Source of the DNA: Leptospira bourretii
GTDB taxonomy: Bacteria; Spirochaetota; Leptospiria; Leptospirales; Leptospiraceae
Reading direction: 5' to 3'
DNA: 64,000 nucleotides
NCBI RefSeq assembly: GCF_004770145.1
Contig: NZ_RQFW01000005.1
Span: forward strand, 652,397-716,396
A model generated the notes under the pieces. That model saw only the letters and a program-made list of their open reading frames with translations, was not told the DNA's origin and made no database searches. Below are positions 39,092-49,745 of the stretch, one piece after another. Position 1 is the first letter of the stretch, and every line of letters starts with the position of its first letter. The position numbers were made by a program, and so were the translations under genes.

Positions 39092-40477
39092 TTAAAACTT
39101 AGAAAAATCGACAATCCCAAGCGTATGCAAAATAAACCCACCAACTGTTACAAATAAGGTCCAGGCTATGACAGATATGATTCCCCCCACCTTCAACATC
39201 TCTAAACTTCTGATTCCACCATAACTAAAAGCCAGGGCATTGGGAGGAGTCGAAACTGGAAGTGGCATGGCAAGAGAAGCTCCGATGGTAGCGCCAATGG
39301 CCGCAGGCAAAATGAGGTCTGTGGGTAATCCCATTGTAATGGGTAAGATGAGATTGGCAACACTGGTGTTACTTAAAAAACAAGAAAGACCAAGGGAAAG
39401 GAGAGAAAAAAATAAGAATAATCCCAACTGATTTGAGTCACCTAACATAAACAATTCGACAAAGTGTTTTGCGAGGCCAGTTTCTTCGAATGCCTTCCCA
39501 AGTGCAATTCCACCACCCATCAAAATTAAAACGTCCCAAGAAAGGTTACGGAATTCTTTTAAATCCAAAAGTCGAAATCCAAAAAAGATAATCACAGGAA
39601 ATAAAGCCACTGTTCCGTTAGAAATTCCGTGCAAGTCAGAAGTAACCCAACCCAAAATGGTAATCGAAATGATTCCCAAAGCTATGGATCGATCTCGTTT
39701 GGAAAGGGAGTGATCTGGATCAGAAACTTGAATGGAAAAAACAGCATTTCCCAAATTGTCTTTTTTTAGGTACACAATGTACAAAAGAATTGTTAAGGCC
39801 AATACAGAAAGAATGAATACAGGAAAAGCAAATCCCATCCAGTTCAAAAATCCAATTTCCAATCCTCTTTCCTGTAAATACCCAATTCCAATTACATTCG
39901 GAAGTGTTCCCACAGGTGTTCCTATCCCTCCCAAGTTTGCGGAAAAAGGAACAATGAAAAGGAGAGATTTTCGCAAAGGATTGTTTTCCTCCAATGATTT
40001 CATCATAGAAGAAACAAGTCCAAGCATCATGGCCGCTGTCGCAGTATTGTTCATAAAGCATGATAAAGAAGCAGTGGCAAAACCTAAGGAGAGAACGAGT
40101 AAAAATGCAGAACCTTTTGTTTTTTGGATCACAAACCGAGCAATGGCAGAATCCAACCCGTAAGATGTGATGGCAGAAGAAATCACAAATCCACCTAAGA
40201 AGAGTAAAATGGTCTCTGAAAAATAACAAGATAGAAAAGTAATCGTTTTTGGTGCCCCAGGTCCCCATGTGGGAAGTAACCAAACTAATTCTAAAAATAG
40301 AACTAAAAAACCCGTAACATAGAGTGGAAAAAGTTCTGTCACCCAAAGAAAGGAAACAACGAGTGCAATGGCCAAATTGATCTCTTGGGGGCCAGAGAGA
40401 CCGAGCCAAATTCGATACCATCCAAATAGGGCCGGGATGACGGCAAGACTTGAAAATACAATACCAGCTCGAATCAT
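39092..40477 (-). CDS. DASS/SLC13-family divalent anion transporter
   Basis: 461 residues with about 11-12 membrane segments. The two SNT-type substrate/sodium motifs of the family are present in the form MNNTATAAM and LSNTSVANL. Likely sodium-coupled uptake of dicarboxylates or sulfate. Substrate not assignable from sequence. Confidence 0.87.
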   Translation of the reverse strand: MIRAGIVFSSLAVIPALFGWYRIWLGLSGPQEINLAIALVVSFLWVTELFPLYVTGFLVLFLELVWLLPTWGPGAPKTITFLSCYFSETILLFLGGFVISSAITSYGLDSAIARFVIQKTKGSAFLLVLSLGFATASLSCFMNNTATAAMMLGLVSSMMKSLEENNPLRKSLLFIVPFSANLGGIGTPVGTLPNVIGIGYLQERGLEIGFLNWMGFAFPVFILSVLALTILLYIVYLKKDNLGNAVFSIQVSDPDHSLSKRDRSIALGIISITILGWVTSDLHGISNGTVALFPVIIFFGFRLLDLKEFRNLSWDVLILMGGGIALGKAFEETGLAKHFVELFMLGDSNQLGLFLFFSLLSLGLSCFLSNTSVANLILPITMGLPTDLILPAAIGATIGASLAMPLPVSTPPNALAFSYGGIRSLEMLKVGGIISVIAWTLFVTVGGFILHTLGIVDFSKF

Positions 40478-40584
40478 TGTGACTTGACGATTTACACTCT
40501 CCTGATACTTTTTCGATAGACTCGAATCGTTTCAAGCAAACAAATAAAGTGAGATTTCCCCACGATTCGTATTGTTAATTTTTT

Positions 40585-43005
40585 ATGCAAATAGCCTATA
40601 ACGACTTAAAACAAGCAGTTCTGGGAAGTGGCCCAATGGGTATTATCATCGCTTCCGTACTAGCACAGAAATTCGATCCCATCACTCTCTGGATTCCCGA
40701 CAAAGAATTGGTAGAGGTTCTTAAGAAACGCCGCCAAACAGAAATTATGGGAAAAACAATAGATCTCCCTGATCATATCGACATTGTTTCCAGTTTGGAT
40801 TCTTTTGGACGAGATGATTGGGTTTTTCATGTAGCTGTTCCTTCCCGGTCATTTTTGGACAGTGTCCATGCTCTTTTGGAAGTTTTAGAACCCACCAATA
40901 GTTATGTTTTTTCTTTTTTAACAAAAGGAATTTTGGATTCTAAAAACCGAAAAAAAACTGGATTCATCACTTACTCGCAATACTTACAAAATTATTTAAA
41001 AGAAAGAAATTTTTCTAACTCATCTGTTGCGGTGGTCAATGGTCCTTCCCTACTCGGGGAAATTTTAGATGAGAAATTTAGTTTTTTTAACATTGGATCT
41101 TATGAAAAAGAAACCTCTGAGTTTCTTTCTGAAGTACTTTCTTCTAATTTTATCAATACATCTGTTACCGACGATGTTGTGGGAATGGAAATTGTAGGTG
41201 TGGCAAAAAATCCAATGGCCATTGCCAGTGGAATTGTTTCTCTTCTTCCCCGTTATGGTGCAAACTTACTGGGAGAAATTTTATCAGTCGGTTTTCAAGA
41301 AGTGAGAGACCTTGCCATGCGTTATGGTGCAAGACCTGATACGGTGATGGGAAGATCAGGACTTGCCGACTTTATCACAACTGCCACAAGCAACAAAAGT
41401 AGAAACAGAGGATTTGGACAGAAAATTGTCGGCGAACTTTTGTCAGGTGGCGAAAAATTAAGTATCAAAGATCGAATTGAAATATTTTTTGCACCAAGAT
41501 CCTTTATCGAAAGAGAGTCCACCAAATGGCATGATAACGTGGAAGGAACTTACGCTCTCAGCATTCTGATTGAGCTTGCCAATGAAATTCGCCTGCCCTT
41601 TACTTTACACAGAACTCTATTTGATGTTTTGACAAGAAAACAACCACCGGATGCTTTAATTGATTTGATTTGTGGTAAAAAAACAGAATCAAAAAACATC
41701 CCACTAGTAGTTCAAAAGAAAGTAGGACTCAATTTAACATCAGGAATTGATTTTCAGAATTTGCTTGTGGATCGGATCCTCAAACATATCAGCAATGTTC
41801 CAGGAACAGTCACTCGAGTGAAAAAACAATCCTCAGCTGTGATTGAATCCACACAGAAAAGACTCACCAAAGCCACTCGTAAAAAACAAAAGTTGGATGA
41901 AGTTAAGTTTGCATCTGAACTTGAAATCTGGCAACGGTTCCAAAATTGCCAAAAAGACGAAGAGAATGCACTTGTAAAAGAGCTTGTTCGCTTCTATGTC
42001 ACAGAAATTGCCGACAACTATAGCCCTACCGTCCGAGAATCTGTCCTTCGCTTTGTAGCACCCATTCGGCTTTTTTCTGGTGGGTTTCTCAAAGGTTCGA
42101 TGATCCCTCATGTGGGCGGAAAAACAGAAGTAGTGAAGGCATTATCTTCTAAATACAATTTATTGTATGCTCCCACTCATAGATCTCACTTAGATTCTGT
42201 AGAAGTTGCTTATTCATTATTTCATTTGGGACTACCTGTTCCTCGTTATGCGGCCGGTATCAATTTAATGTCGAATCCATTTTGGGAATGGATGTTAAAA
42301 TCACTTGGTGCCTATGCGGTCGATCGTGAACGAACACGCAACAGTTTGTATTTGGAATGTTTAACTTTATATTCACAAGTAATGTTAGAACAAGGAATTC
42401 CTTCCCTTGTTTATCCAGAAGGCACTCGTTCGAGGACCGGAGGAATTGTTCCAGTCAAAACGGGACTACTCACAACTGCGGTGAATGCATTCCGAAGTTC
42501 AGGAACAGAGATTGTGATTGTACCCATTTCTGTTTCTTACGAAACCGTTCCGGAAGATAACCAGTTCTGCAATATGCCAGAAGAGTTAGGAATGGCAGGT
42601 TTTCTTGCAAAACGTTCCAATGTGTATGTAGAGTTTTGTGATCCAATTCCTATCTCGGAATATGCGCACACGGAAGATCCAACTTTGGAACTCAGTTACC
42701 GGATCACCAAAGGTTGGAAACAATATCATAAAATTTTGCCAAATCAGATTGTTGCAAAAATTTTAGTTGAAAATGATTTCTCTGTCGAAGTTTCGCAGAG
42801 TACGATGTTAGTTGAAGATTTTATTTCCCGTCATAATGGAAACTTTCTCATCAAAGATCCTGAAGAAGTTTGGGAAAAAGGAAAAAAGATTTTAGAAAAA
42901 AGGAAGATGATCGAAGAATCCAACCGAGTGGTTCATTCCAAAAATGATGCATTACTTTTGTATTACGCGAATATGATTCCTGAAGACGAAGATAAAAAAT
43001 ACTAA
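40585..43005 (+). CDS. Fused glycerol-3-phosphate dehydrogenase and acyltransferase (GpsA-PlsB)
   Basis: 806 residues in one frame. Residues 1 to about 345 are a GpsA-type NAD(P)-dependent G3P dehydrogenase: dinucleotide motif LGSGPMG, catalytic Lys208 in GVAKNPMAIASG, and GRSGLADFI with SRNRGFG. Residues about 480-720 are a PlsB-type acyltransferase: H(X4)D at 532-537 (HRSHLD) and EGTRSRTG from Glu612. The linker (about 390-480) is charged and helical. One chain could turn dihydroxyacetone phosphate into 1-acyl-G3P in two steps at the inner membrane. Lone gene, own intergenic promoter region. Confidence 0.9.
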   Translation: MQIAYNDLKQAVLGSGPMGIIIASVLAQKFDPITLWIPDKELVEVLKKRRQTEIMGKTIDLPDHIDIVSSLDSFGRDDWVFHVAVPSRSFLDSVHALLEVLEPTNSYVFSFLTKGILDSKNRKKTGFITYSQYLQNYLKERNFSNSSVAVVNGPSLLGEILDEKFSFFNIGSYEKETSEFLSEVLSSNFINTSVTDDVVGMEIVGVAKNPMAIASGIVSLLPRYGANLLGEILSVGFQEVRDLAMRYGARPDTVMGRSGLADFITTATSNKSRNRGFGQKIVGELLSGGEKLSIKDRIEIFFAPRSFIERESTKWHDNVEGTYALSILIELANEIRLPFTLHRTLFDVLTRKQPPDALIDLICGKKTESKNIPLVVQKKVGLNLTSGIDFQNLLVDRILKHISNVPGTVTRVKKQSSAVIESTQKRLTKATRKKQKLDEVKFASELEIWQRFQNCQKDEENALVKELVRFYVTEIADNYSPTVRESVLRFVAPIRLFSGGFLKGSMIPHVGGKTEVVKALSSKYNLLYAPTHRSHLDSVEVAYSLFHLGLPVPRYAAGINLMSNPFWEWMLKSLGAYAVDRERTRNSLYLECLTLYSQVMLEQGIPSLVYPEGTRSRTGGIVPVKTGLLTTAVNAFRSSGTEIVIVPISVSYETVPEDNQFCNMPEELGMAGFLAKRSNVYVEFCDPIPISEYAHTEDPTLELSYRITKGWKQYHKILPNQIVAKILVENDFSVEVSQSTMLVEDFISRHNGNFLIKDPEEVWEKGKKILEKRKMIEESNRVVHSKNDALLLYYANMIPEDEDKKY

Positions 43006-43025
43006 TCAGTTCTAAAAAACAAAGA

Positions 43026-43058
43026 ATAAAGGTAAGAAAGTTTTTTTCTTATCTTTAT
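43026..43058. terminator. Bidirectional hairpin terminator
   Basis: A stem of about 14 base pairs with a T-rich loop lies between the convergent GpsA-PlsB and DUF4442 genes and overlaps the DUF4442 stop codon (43055-43057). Strong hairpin, with a G-T pair included; the T-run falls within the loop and 3' arm, so it is not a textbook terminator. Confidence 0.55.
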
Positions 43059-43537
43059 CCGTTCTGAATGGGGAGTTTTCCCCGTTTGCGGATATAAACT
43101 GTTTTTTCCAGTTTTGCGATCACTTCACCTTCTTCGTTTTTGACATCCGTCGTAAAAAGATAATCCCCTTTTTTCTTCACTTCGATTTCGTCTTTGATCT
43201 TTTGGATCTCTGTTTCTGGGATTCGAAATTCGGCAATCACCTTCCCCATTCCCGGTTTGACAAAGATCATATTACCAGCTTTGTCCCAAACAATATAATC
43301 GGAACCCAATCTTTCCAAAAGAATTAACATAAAAAATGGATCGCACATGGAATATAAGGATCCACCAAAATGAACTCCCACATAATTCTTGTTATAGAAT
43401 CTTAATTTCATTTCCGAACGAAAATACGAAAAATCGGGAGCTATTTCTTTGATTCGGATTCCTGCTCCCACATACGGTGGATAAAAGTTATATAACCAAA
43501 TTTTGAATCTTTTTTTCCAAGATCTAAAGTTCTTCAA
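43055..43537 (-). CDS. DUF4442 hotdog-fold thioesterase-like protein
   Basis: 160 residues from the TTG at 43537, which overlaps the transporter stop (TTGA) and has an AGAAAGGAA ribosome binding site; a longer ATG frame to 43600 lies inside the transporter gene. Hotdog features YVGVHFGGSLYSMCDPFFM and IVWDKAGNMIF match DUF4442 (PaaI-like acyl-CoA thioesterases). Substrate unknown. Confidence 0.75.
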   Translation of the reverse strand: MKNFRSWKKRFKIWLYNFYPPYVGAGIRIKEIAPDFSYFRSEMKLRFYNKNYVGVHFGGSLYSMCDPFFMLILLERLGSDYIVWDKAGNMIFVKPGMGKVIAEFRIPETEIQKIKDEIEVKKKGDYLFTTDVKNEEGEVIAKLEKTVYIRKRGKLPIQNG

Positions 43538-44427
43538 AGATTTGGTTCCTTTCTCTTTTGTTTCGAATTGATCAAATACACGGCAAGGATTGCCAAACAT
43601 CCACCAATGATCACTGGAATTTGGACTACTTCATTCAAAATCAAAAAACTACTCAAATAGGCAGAGAGAGGGACAATGAAGATAAAACTACTCGCAATTT
43701 CTGATCCAAGCCTTGTCGCTGCATAAAAATAAACAGTAGTTCCAAAGGTAGTTGAGATCACTGTTAAGTAAAAGATAGAAGCCCAGAAGGAAAAACCCAT
43801 ATCCCAAACTTTCCAAAAACTGGGATCGTTAAAACAAAATAGAAATTCAATGATAGAACCCACTGCATAAACATAAAAACTATATGTTACGGGCGACATC
43901 GACTTACCAGTCTTTTGGCTATTGAGAGAAAGAATTGCCCAAACAAAAGAACATAACAAAAAGAATAAGTTACCAGATAACAATAAATAATCGATACTAA
44001 TCTTCCATACTTGTAAAATCACAAGCCCACCGATAAATCCAAAAAACAATCCTATCACTTGGCGTTTGGAAATTCGTTTTTTTTGTACAAGCACTACTAT
44101 AAAAAAAGTAACGATGGGATTGAGCGTAGTGACAAGGACTCCTCCTGCTCCCGGAAGCCCATTCTTTAAACCCATAAAGAAGAATTGATTATAGAAAGTA
44201 TAAATGATTCCACCTATGAGAACATTCCAATAATCCTTTCCCGTTTTGAGTAAAAAAGGAATCCTCATCACAAGAAGCAGTGGAATCACGGAAAGAAAAG
44301 TAGCTAAAAATCGCCAGAAAACTAAGACAGAAACGGGAACAGTCCCAGCGATCATTTTTCCAATGGGCCAAGAAATCCCCCAAGAGACCATTGCAAGTAT
44401 CAGTAAGAGTAAAAATTTTAGGTTCAA
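43534..44427 (-). CDS. EamA/DMT-superfamily transporter
   Basis: 297 residues, ten predicted transmembrane helices in two EamA repeats (first with SWGISWPIGK, second with VWAILSLNSQ). A drug/metabolite transporter; substrate unknown. Its start overlaps the stop of the AEC transporter by four bases, and the DUF4442 gene follows, so all three are one operon. Confidence 0.85.
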   Translation of the reverse strand: MNLKFLLLLILAMVSWGISWPIGKMIAGTVPVSVLVFWRFLATFLSVIPLLLVMRIPFLLKTGKDYWNVLIGGIIYTFYNQFFFMGLKNGLPGAGGVLVTTLNPIVTFFIVVLVQKKRISKRQVIGLFFGFIGGLVILQVWKISIDYLLLSGNLFFLLCSFVWAILSLNSQKTGKSMSPVTYSFYVYAVGSIIEFLFCFNDPSFWKVWDMGFSFWASIFYLTVISTTFGTTVYFYAATRLGSEIASSFIFIVPLSAYLSSFLILNEVVQIPVIIGGCLAILAVYLINSKQKRKEPNL

Positions 44428-45332
44428 ATATAGTTTCCTTTCAACAAAAAGTTGAGAACGTATGTGGTGCCAAAGGAAATAGGAATTCCAATTCCCAACA
44501 TAAGGCTTGCTAAATGGGGAGAAATGTTTTTTTCAATTGTGATGACTGTGGAAGTGACCATAGGAGCCATTGCCGATTCCAAAACAATGGTTTGAAAAAG
44601 TAAGGAATCTTCTTTCAACGGAGAATACATCCAATAGACAAAGATGGGTGCGAGGACGAGTTTAAACCCTAGACCCAAAGCCAAAACCTTTCCATGACCT
44701 GCGATGGTTCTCATGTCCAACATATACCCGACAGAAACCAAAGCAAGCGGGGTAAGAGTATCACCCAAACGGAGTAGGACTAGTTTGAATGCTTCTGGAT
44801 ACGGAAATTGCCTAGTGACAATGGCAACAAACAGAGCGTAGATGGGAGCAAATCCCAACACTCGTTTTACAAGAGTGGAAAAGTCCCATTTCCCATCCAT
44901 AGCAATAGATGCCAAAATGATTCCTGGAAAACTTAAAACCATAAAAGTTCCAAGTTGGTCTGCCAAAATTCCATAACCAAGGGAAGTTTTGCCTAAATAA
45001 GTTTCGAGTAAGGGGAATCCAACAAAGGATGTGTTCCCAAGACCTGCAGTTAACACCAAACAGACGGCTGTATGAAATTTTAAAAATTTTAGTTTGTACA
45101 ATCCAAGAAAGAATACAATTGCAGTCCCAAAAACCACCCAAGGCATAGACGAAGGCAAAAGAGAAGTCGCATCTACTTTTAACTCATGGACATGATACAA
45201 AACAAGGGAGGGCAAAGAAACAAAGAGAATAAACCCATTTAACACCTTGGGAGTGGTTTCAGGAAATTGAGGTAATCTTCGGAAAAACAAGCCCAACCCA
45301 AAACAAATCCCCAAAAGTAAAAAATTTTCCAT
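44424..45332 (-). CDS. AEC-family transporter
   Basis: 302 residues, about ten transmembrane helices, matching the auxin efflux carrier family of bacteria (GLGNTSFVGFPLLETYLG; PLALVSVGYMLD). Probably exports or imports small carboxylates. Five bases after the acyl-CoA dehydrogenase gene. Confidence 0.82.
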   Translation of the reverse strand: MENFLLLGICFGLGLFFRRLPQFPETTPKVLNGFILFVSLPSLVLYHVHELKVDATSLLPSSMPWVVFGTAIVFFLGLYKLKFLKFHTAVCLVLTAGLGNTSFVGFPLLETYLGKTSLGYGILADQLGTFMVLSFPGIILASIAMDGKWDFSTLVKRVLGFAPIYALFVAIVTRQFPYPEAFKLVLLRLGDTLTPLALVSVGYMLDMRTIAGHGKVLALGLGFKLVLAPIFVYWMYSPLKEDSLLFQTIVLESAMAPMVTSTVITIEKNISPHLASLMLGIGIPISFGTTYVLNFLLKGNYI

Positions 45333-45337
45333 ACTAA

Positions 45338-47053
45338 TTAAAAAGAAAGAAAGGTCTCAATTGCTTTCGAATCAAAGAAAACACCTTCTTTTTGTCTAGG
45401 GGCTTCGAGTCCATCCCGCACCATCTCTGCATACCCATTGGCAAAATATAAATACTTAGTAGGTAACTTATTTGTCATGTCGTAGGCTGCTTGTTCTAAA
45501 AACTCAGCCAGTAAGAAAACTTGATAGGTTACATCGGCAATATAAACACGATTCATATCCTTCCAATCTTTGGATTCATTTTTAATGCAGTGTTCCAGTT
45601 CCTTTCGTTTGGTTTGAAAAACTTCGAATGCGTTCTTTAATTCCTGATGGTTCTCAACAGACTTTGTTAGTTCATCCAACAAAGATTGGAATGCAGTATA
45701 TACCTTTGGTTTTTGTAAAGCATGCAAACAATGATCGGTAATGATGAGATGGGTTCCTTCCCAAGTTTCATTGATGATGGAATCGTTATGTAGACGAGGG
45801 AGAGGAGAAAAGTCACCAATGATTCCGTTACCACCTAAAGTAAGGATTGCTTTTTGAGTGATATAACTTGCTTGGGAAGAAGATTTATATTTCATGAGTG
45901 GAACGGTAATCTCTGCCGCATCATGATCTTTTTCAGATAAATTAGCCGAACGAAAGTTCACAAAACAATTTCCTGTTTGTAAAATTTGCATTTCCGCTAA
46001 GGTCTTTGTAAAAGAAGGAAATTCTAAAATCTTTTTCCCGTATGCTGTCCTAAACTTTGCATACTCAGATGCTTCCATCACAGACCTTCTTGCATTCCCA
46101 CTGGAACCAAGTCCCACATGCAATCGAGAGGTTTTGATGATATAACGGATGAGATTCACAAGTCCATGACCAGGACGACCAAACTCTTCTGCTTCTACTT
46201 TGTCATAAATAATTTCTACAGTGAGTTTTCCGCGTGATCCAATGATATCTTTTTTACGCAAAATATGGTGTCCATTGAGTTCCCCATTTTCTTTGATCCT
46301 GGGAACAAGGAACATACCAACGGTATTCGTTCCTTCTATCTTTGCCGTTGTGACCCAAAGATCTCCCGGGTTAGAACAAAACCATTTTTCACCAGTTAAC
46401 TCCCATTTGCCGTTTGGAAGTTTTTTTGCAATGGTTCGATTGGCAGAGACATTACTCCCGCCCACTCTTTCTGTTACATATTGTCCGGCCATAAAATGAG
46501 AAGAACTTCCTTTTCCTGCAACAAGAGGGAGGTATTTTTTCTTTTGTTCTTCTGTTCCAATTTTTTTGAGTGCAAGGATGATTCCATCGGTCATTGCCAA
46601 AGGACAGGCAACACCACCTTCTCCATTCATATTCATTAAATAAGTGAGCGCATAACGATGAATATGTGTGAAATCAAATTTCCACTCAGGATGAAAATCT
46701 AAATTCACCACACCGTGATCATAAGAAATCTTTCGTGCTAATTTTTGTTCTTCAGAATATTTGATAAAATCGATTCGTTTTCCGGTCCTGTCAAACTTAA
46801 CGACCTCACCATACTTTCCTTCTTTGTGGCATTCTTCCGTGAGTTCATCCAAAATCCCACCGACGAGTTCTCCATATTTCCGGATATGTTCTTCCATTGC
46901 TTTTTTGTGATCCGGTGCAAAAGATTCAGCATAACGGTGAACCACTCGTTGTAAGGCGGGATCAATGTCGTAAAAGTTTTTACCTCGAACTCCCTTGTAT
47001 TCGGAAATATCGAACGGTTGTAAAGAAGGATGTTCTGAAATATGGTGGCTCAT
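45338..47053 (-). CDS. Acyl-CoA dehydrogenase
   Basis: 571 residues, longer than the usual 380 because of extra N- and C-terminal regions, as in AidB-like and long FadE-type enzymes. FAD-binding segments [16 protein letters not shown] and [11 protein letters not shown], and the C-terminal [15 protein letters not shown] with the WEGTHLII end, are typical. Catalyses alpha,beta-dehydrogenation of an acyl-CoA; AidB-like DNA-alkylation response cannot be excluded. Downstream genes are transporters and a thioesterase-like protein. Confidence 0.86.
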   Translation of the reverse strand: MSHHISEHPSLQPFDISEYKGVRGKNFYDIDPALQRVVHRYAESFAPDHKKAMEEHIRKYGELVGGILDELTEECHKEGKYGEVVKFDRTGKRIDFIKYSEEQKLARKISYDHGVVNLDFHPEWKFDFTHIHRYALTYLMNMNGEGGVACPLAMTDGIILALKKIGTEEQKKKYLPLVAGKGSSSHFMAGQYVTERVGGSNVSANRTIAKKLPNGKWELTGEKWFCSNPGDLWVTTAKIEGTNTVGMFLVPRIKENGELNGHHILRKKDIIGSRGKLTVEIIYDKVEAEEFGRPGHGLVNLIRYIIKTSRLHVGLGSSGNARRSVMEASEYAKFRTAYGKKILEFPSFTKTLAEMQILQTGNCFVNFRSANLSEKDHDAAEITVPLMKYKSSSQASYITQKAILTLGGNGIIGDFSPLPRLHNDSIINETWEGTHLIITDHCLHALQKPKVYTAFQSLLDELTKSVENHQELKNAFEVFQTKRKELEHCIKNESKDWKDMNRVYIADVTYQVFLLAEFLEQAAYDMTNKLPTKYLYFANGYAEMVRDGLEAPRQKEGVFFDSKAIETFLSF

Positions 47054-47134
47054 TCTTCCAGTTCAAAAAAAGGAATAGGATTCACTAGCAAAAAAGTCGC
47101 CCCGGTTTGAAATTGGTTCTAGAGTCGATTCTGT

Positions 47135-48007
47135 ATGGTCCAAAGAGTAGAAGCGAAAAAATCCAAACAAATTCTGCAGGATGTGATCTTCGAACTCCAG
47201 AACATTTCTGAGTCCATGTTGTGGTTTTTGTCGTACGACCGGCTTTCTGAACTTTTAGAAATCAGAAAGGAAGAATGCCTTCGCAAAGTTTATCAATTCA
47301 AAGCGGCAAAACCGCAAATGACACTATCTGGGGGATTCCATGAAGTGGATGGAGACCTCCTCATTGATTTTCTCGCCTGGAGTTTGGAATTAGACGAAGT
47401 CGCAGAAGAGTTCCTGAGAGGTGGAATTTTTTTTAGCGAACGCCCGTTATATGAACTTCGCGAATCCTATAAAACCCTTGTCCAAAAAACAATCGCCAAT
47501 CATAAATTAGATAGGGAACTTCTATTACTTCTGACAGCGGCCACCGTTGATTATGATGATGCCGTTGATTCTTATCTCATGGATAAATTCGAAATTGATT
47601 TTTTTGTGAGACGTTCCATCCATCAATTTTTAGAAAAATTCGAAATCCATCCAGAGTTCGGAGCGGAAGAATTTTTATATGAATATTTAAAAAGCCTGAT
47701 CCCCACAAAGATACTCAACTTCCGCGACATCACTCGTGAGTTTAGAGATAGAACCTATTACGAGTTATATGGTAGATTTCGAGAAACCAAAAAGAAAAAA
47801 AAGAAAATCGTAAAAACAGTTTCTGATGAAGTCAAAGACTTACTTGCTTTTTTTGATTTAGAACCGGGTGCGGGTATCAGCGACGTTAAAAAGAAATTCA
47901 AAGAACTTTTAAAAAAATACCATCCCGATATCAATAAAAAAGGGGAAGAGATGACCAAACGAATTATCTTAAAATACAATCGTTTGGTAGAGCTTTTAGG
48001 ATCTTAA
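47135..48007 (+). CDS. Protein with C-terminal J-domain
   Basis: 290 residues. A J-domain lies at the very C-terminus (about 230-290) with the essential HPD in KYHPDINKK, so it could recruit DnaK. The N-terminal 220 residues are helical, charged and not recognised. A poly-lysine patch (KKKKKK) lies at about 222-228. Divergent from the acyl-CoA dehydrogenase gene. Confidence 0.78.
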   Translation: MVQRVEAKKSKQILQDVIFELQNISESMLWFLSYDRLSELLEIRKEECLRKVYQFKAAKPQMTLSGGFHEVDGDLLIDFLAWSLELDEVAEEFLRGGIFFSERPLYELRESYKTLVQKTIANHKLDRELLLLLTAATVDYDDAVDSYLMDKFEIDFFVRRSIHQFLEKFEIHPEFGAEEFLYEYLKSLIPTKILNFRDITREFRDRTYYELYGRFRETKKKKKKIVKTVSDEVKDLLAFFDLEPGAGISDVKKKFKELLKKYHPDINKKGEEMTKRIILKYNRLVELLGS

Positions 48008-48053
48008 TTGAACCCGTTTATCGTCTTCTTTCCTTAATTGATTCACTCCACCT

Positions 48054-48599
48054 TTATTTCAACTGAATCTGAAAATGATATTTCACACGTATCTCATCTT
48101 TAGCTTTCATAAAAAGAAGGGATGGATTTTCTAATTCGAATTCCGAAAACTTAACCATAACAGATCCATCAATCTGAATGGATGTGTTGTTTTCCTGTTT
48201 TACCATTGCATCAGTGGAAAAATCTTTAGTATTTCCATGAATGGTTAATTTGCCTTTGATAGTGTAGATTTGATCTTTTCCAGGTTGGACCGATTCGATT
48301 TTTACCAAAATGTTTGTTGAATCTGGATATCCCAAAATTTCCTGAATATGAGAGTCTCTATTTGTATCTCCAGAAGAAATTTTCAAAAGTGGAATTTTGA
48401 TTTCAAAAGGAGATTTTAAAATGTAATGATTTCCCGAAACTTGGATGTTTGGTGTATCCATCTGGATTTCATTGCAAACACCCGTTACGTTCTTTGTCGT
48501 ATGTTCTACAAAGAACTCAATATTCTTATTTGTGACTTCCGCCGCAAAAAGATTTGTCTTTAAAAACAAAACCAACAATGAAACAATTATTTTTTTCAT
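48054..48599 (-). CDS. YceI-family periplasmic protein
   Basis: 181 residues with a signal peptide (about 1-19, ending LFAAE). The lipocalin-like YceI fold is suggested by NIEFFVEHTTKNVTG, ESVQPGKDQIYTIKGKLTIHG and the C-terminal VMVKFSEFELENPSLLFMKAKDEIRV. Family members bind isoprenoid lipids. Convergent with the J-domain gene. Confidence 0.78.
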   Translation of the reverse strand: MKKIIVSLLVLFLKTNLFAAEVTNKNIEFFVEHTTKNVTGVCNEIQMDTPNIQVSGNHYILKSPFEIKIPLLKISSGDTNRDSHIQEILGYPDSTNILVKIESVQPGKDQIYTIKGKLTIHGNTKDFSTDAMVKQENNTSIQIDGSVMVKFSEFELENPSLLFMKAKDEIRVKYHFQIQLK

Positions 48600-48698
48600 A
48601 AAATCGAACCTATCCTTAAATTTAAAAATGAAATGATGACGCAGACAATTGATATGACAACACTATATCTTCATTTCGAAAAAGGATTATACCGAATC

Positions 48699-49745
48699 CT
48701 ATTGTAAATAAATAATCCGACCATCCCATTTGTAAAACAGCGGATATAAAGTTGTGACCACTGGCGAAAGTATCGCCAAACTGATCCATAAATACCGCTC
48801 CCAAAACTTAGAAACCTTCCAAAACTCTATGGAATACAAAATCAAAACAGGAGTGGAAAGAATTGCAAACACTCGATTTGTATCATATGTTAACATAGAA
48901 ATGATATAACAACTGATAAAGGTGGAAATTGAAATTGGTCTTTTATACATTAAGTATAAAATAAGCGGCCACAATCCATGAAAAAGGCCAAGTGTACCCA
49001 AAATTGGCTCTGAAACATTCATACGAATGAATTCTTTTCCGATCATATTGGAAAAAACAGAAACCCGAGTTTGATTCCAACTCAACTCCGTATTGAAAAA
49101 AAGATACACTAGTAAAAAAATATATAAAAACCCTGACAAAACAAGGGAGGCAGAAATTATTTTCCATCGGGAACGATCATCCAAAAACAAAACGAAACTA
49201 ACGAACCAAGTCAAAACGATAAACTGAAAACAATGATTTGAAAATCCTAAAAACAAAATGAAAGTTAAAATGACCCATTTCCATTTTGAAGAAATTTCAC
49301 TGATGAGTGTAATGATATAAATACAAATTAGTAAAAAAGTAATCGGATCTGAAAATCCAATCCAAGTTTTAAAAATTAAGTACAGTGGACTAGAGGCAAT
49401 GAGTATGGCCAAACCAAATCCAAAAGTCCAATGGTATCGAAAAGAAACAAAACAAACAATGAACATACCAGAAAGAACATTAATAAAATCCAAAATGGAA
49501 ACAATATCCTCGGGCATCACCACAAGGCCAGTGGCCCAAAGAAACCAAGGAGTAAAAAATTGATCCCAGGGGGTGGCCGAACTAATCGGGTTTAAACTCA
49601 AAGGATAAAATCCTGAGTTAAAAACCTTAGCTTCAAAAGAAGAAAAAAACAATTTCCCAGGTAACCACTTAAAAATAAAAAAAGAAAGTAAAACGGTAAA
49701 AAAGGCAAAAACTTTCGATTTAAATTTTGAATTAGTTAACTTCAT
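48699..49745 (-). CDS. Polytopic membrane protein, possibly GT-C-like
   Basis: 348 residues with about eight or nine transmembrane helices and a large second half without clear catalytic motifs. Composition and an early conserved-looking WDQFFTPWFLWATG recall GT-C glycosyltransferase or mannosyltransferase-type proteins, but no catalytic DxD is convincing. Start overlaps the upstream sanA stop by four bases. Low-confidence function. Confidence 0.6.
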   Translation of the reverse strand: MKLTNSKFKSKVFAFFTVLLSFFIFKWLPGKLFFSSFEAKVFNSGFYPLSLNPISSATPWDQFFTPWFLWATGLVVMPEDIVSILDFINVLSGMFIVCFVSFRYHWTFGFGLAILIASSPLYLIFKTWIGFSDPITFLLICIYIITLISEISSKWKWVILTFILFLGFSNHCFQFIVLTWFVSFVLFLDDRSRWKIISASLVLSGFLYIFLLVYLFFNTELSWNQTRVSVFSNMIGKEFIRMNVSEPILGTLGLFHGLWPLILYLMYKRPISISTFISCYIISMLTYDTNRVFAILSTPVLILYSIEFWKVSKFWERYLWISLAILSPVVTTLYPLFYKWDGRIIYLQ

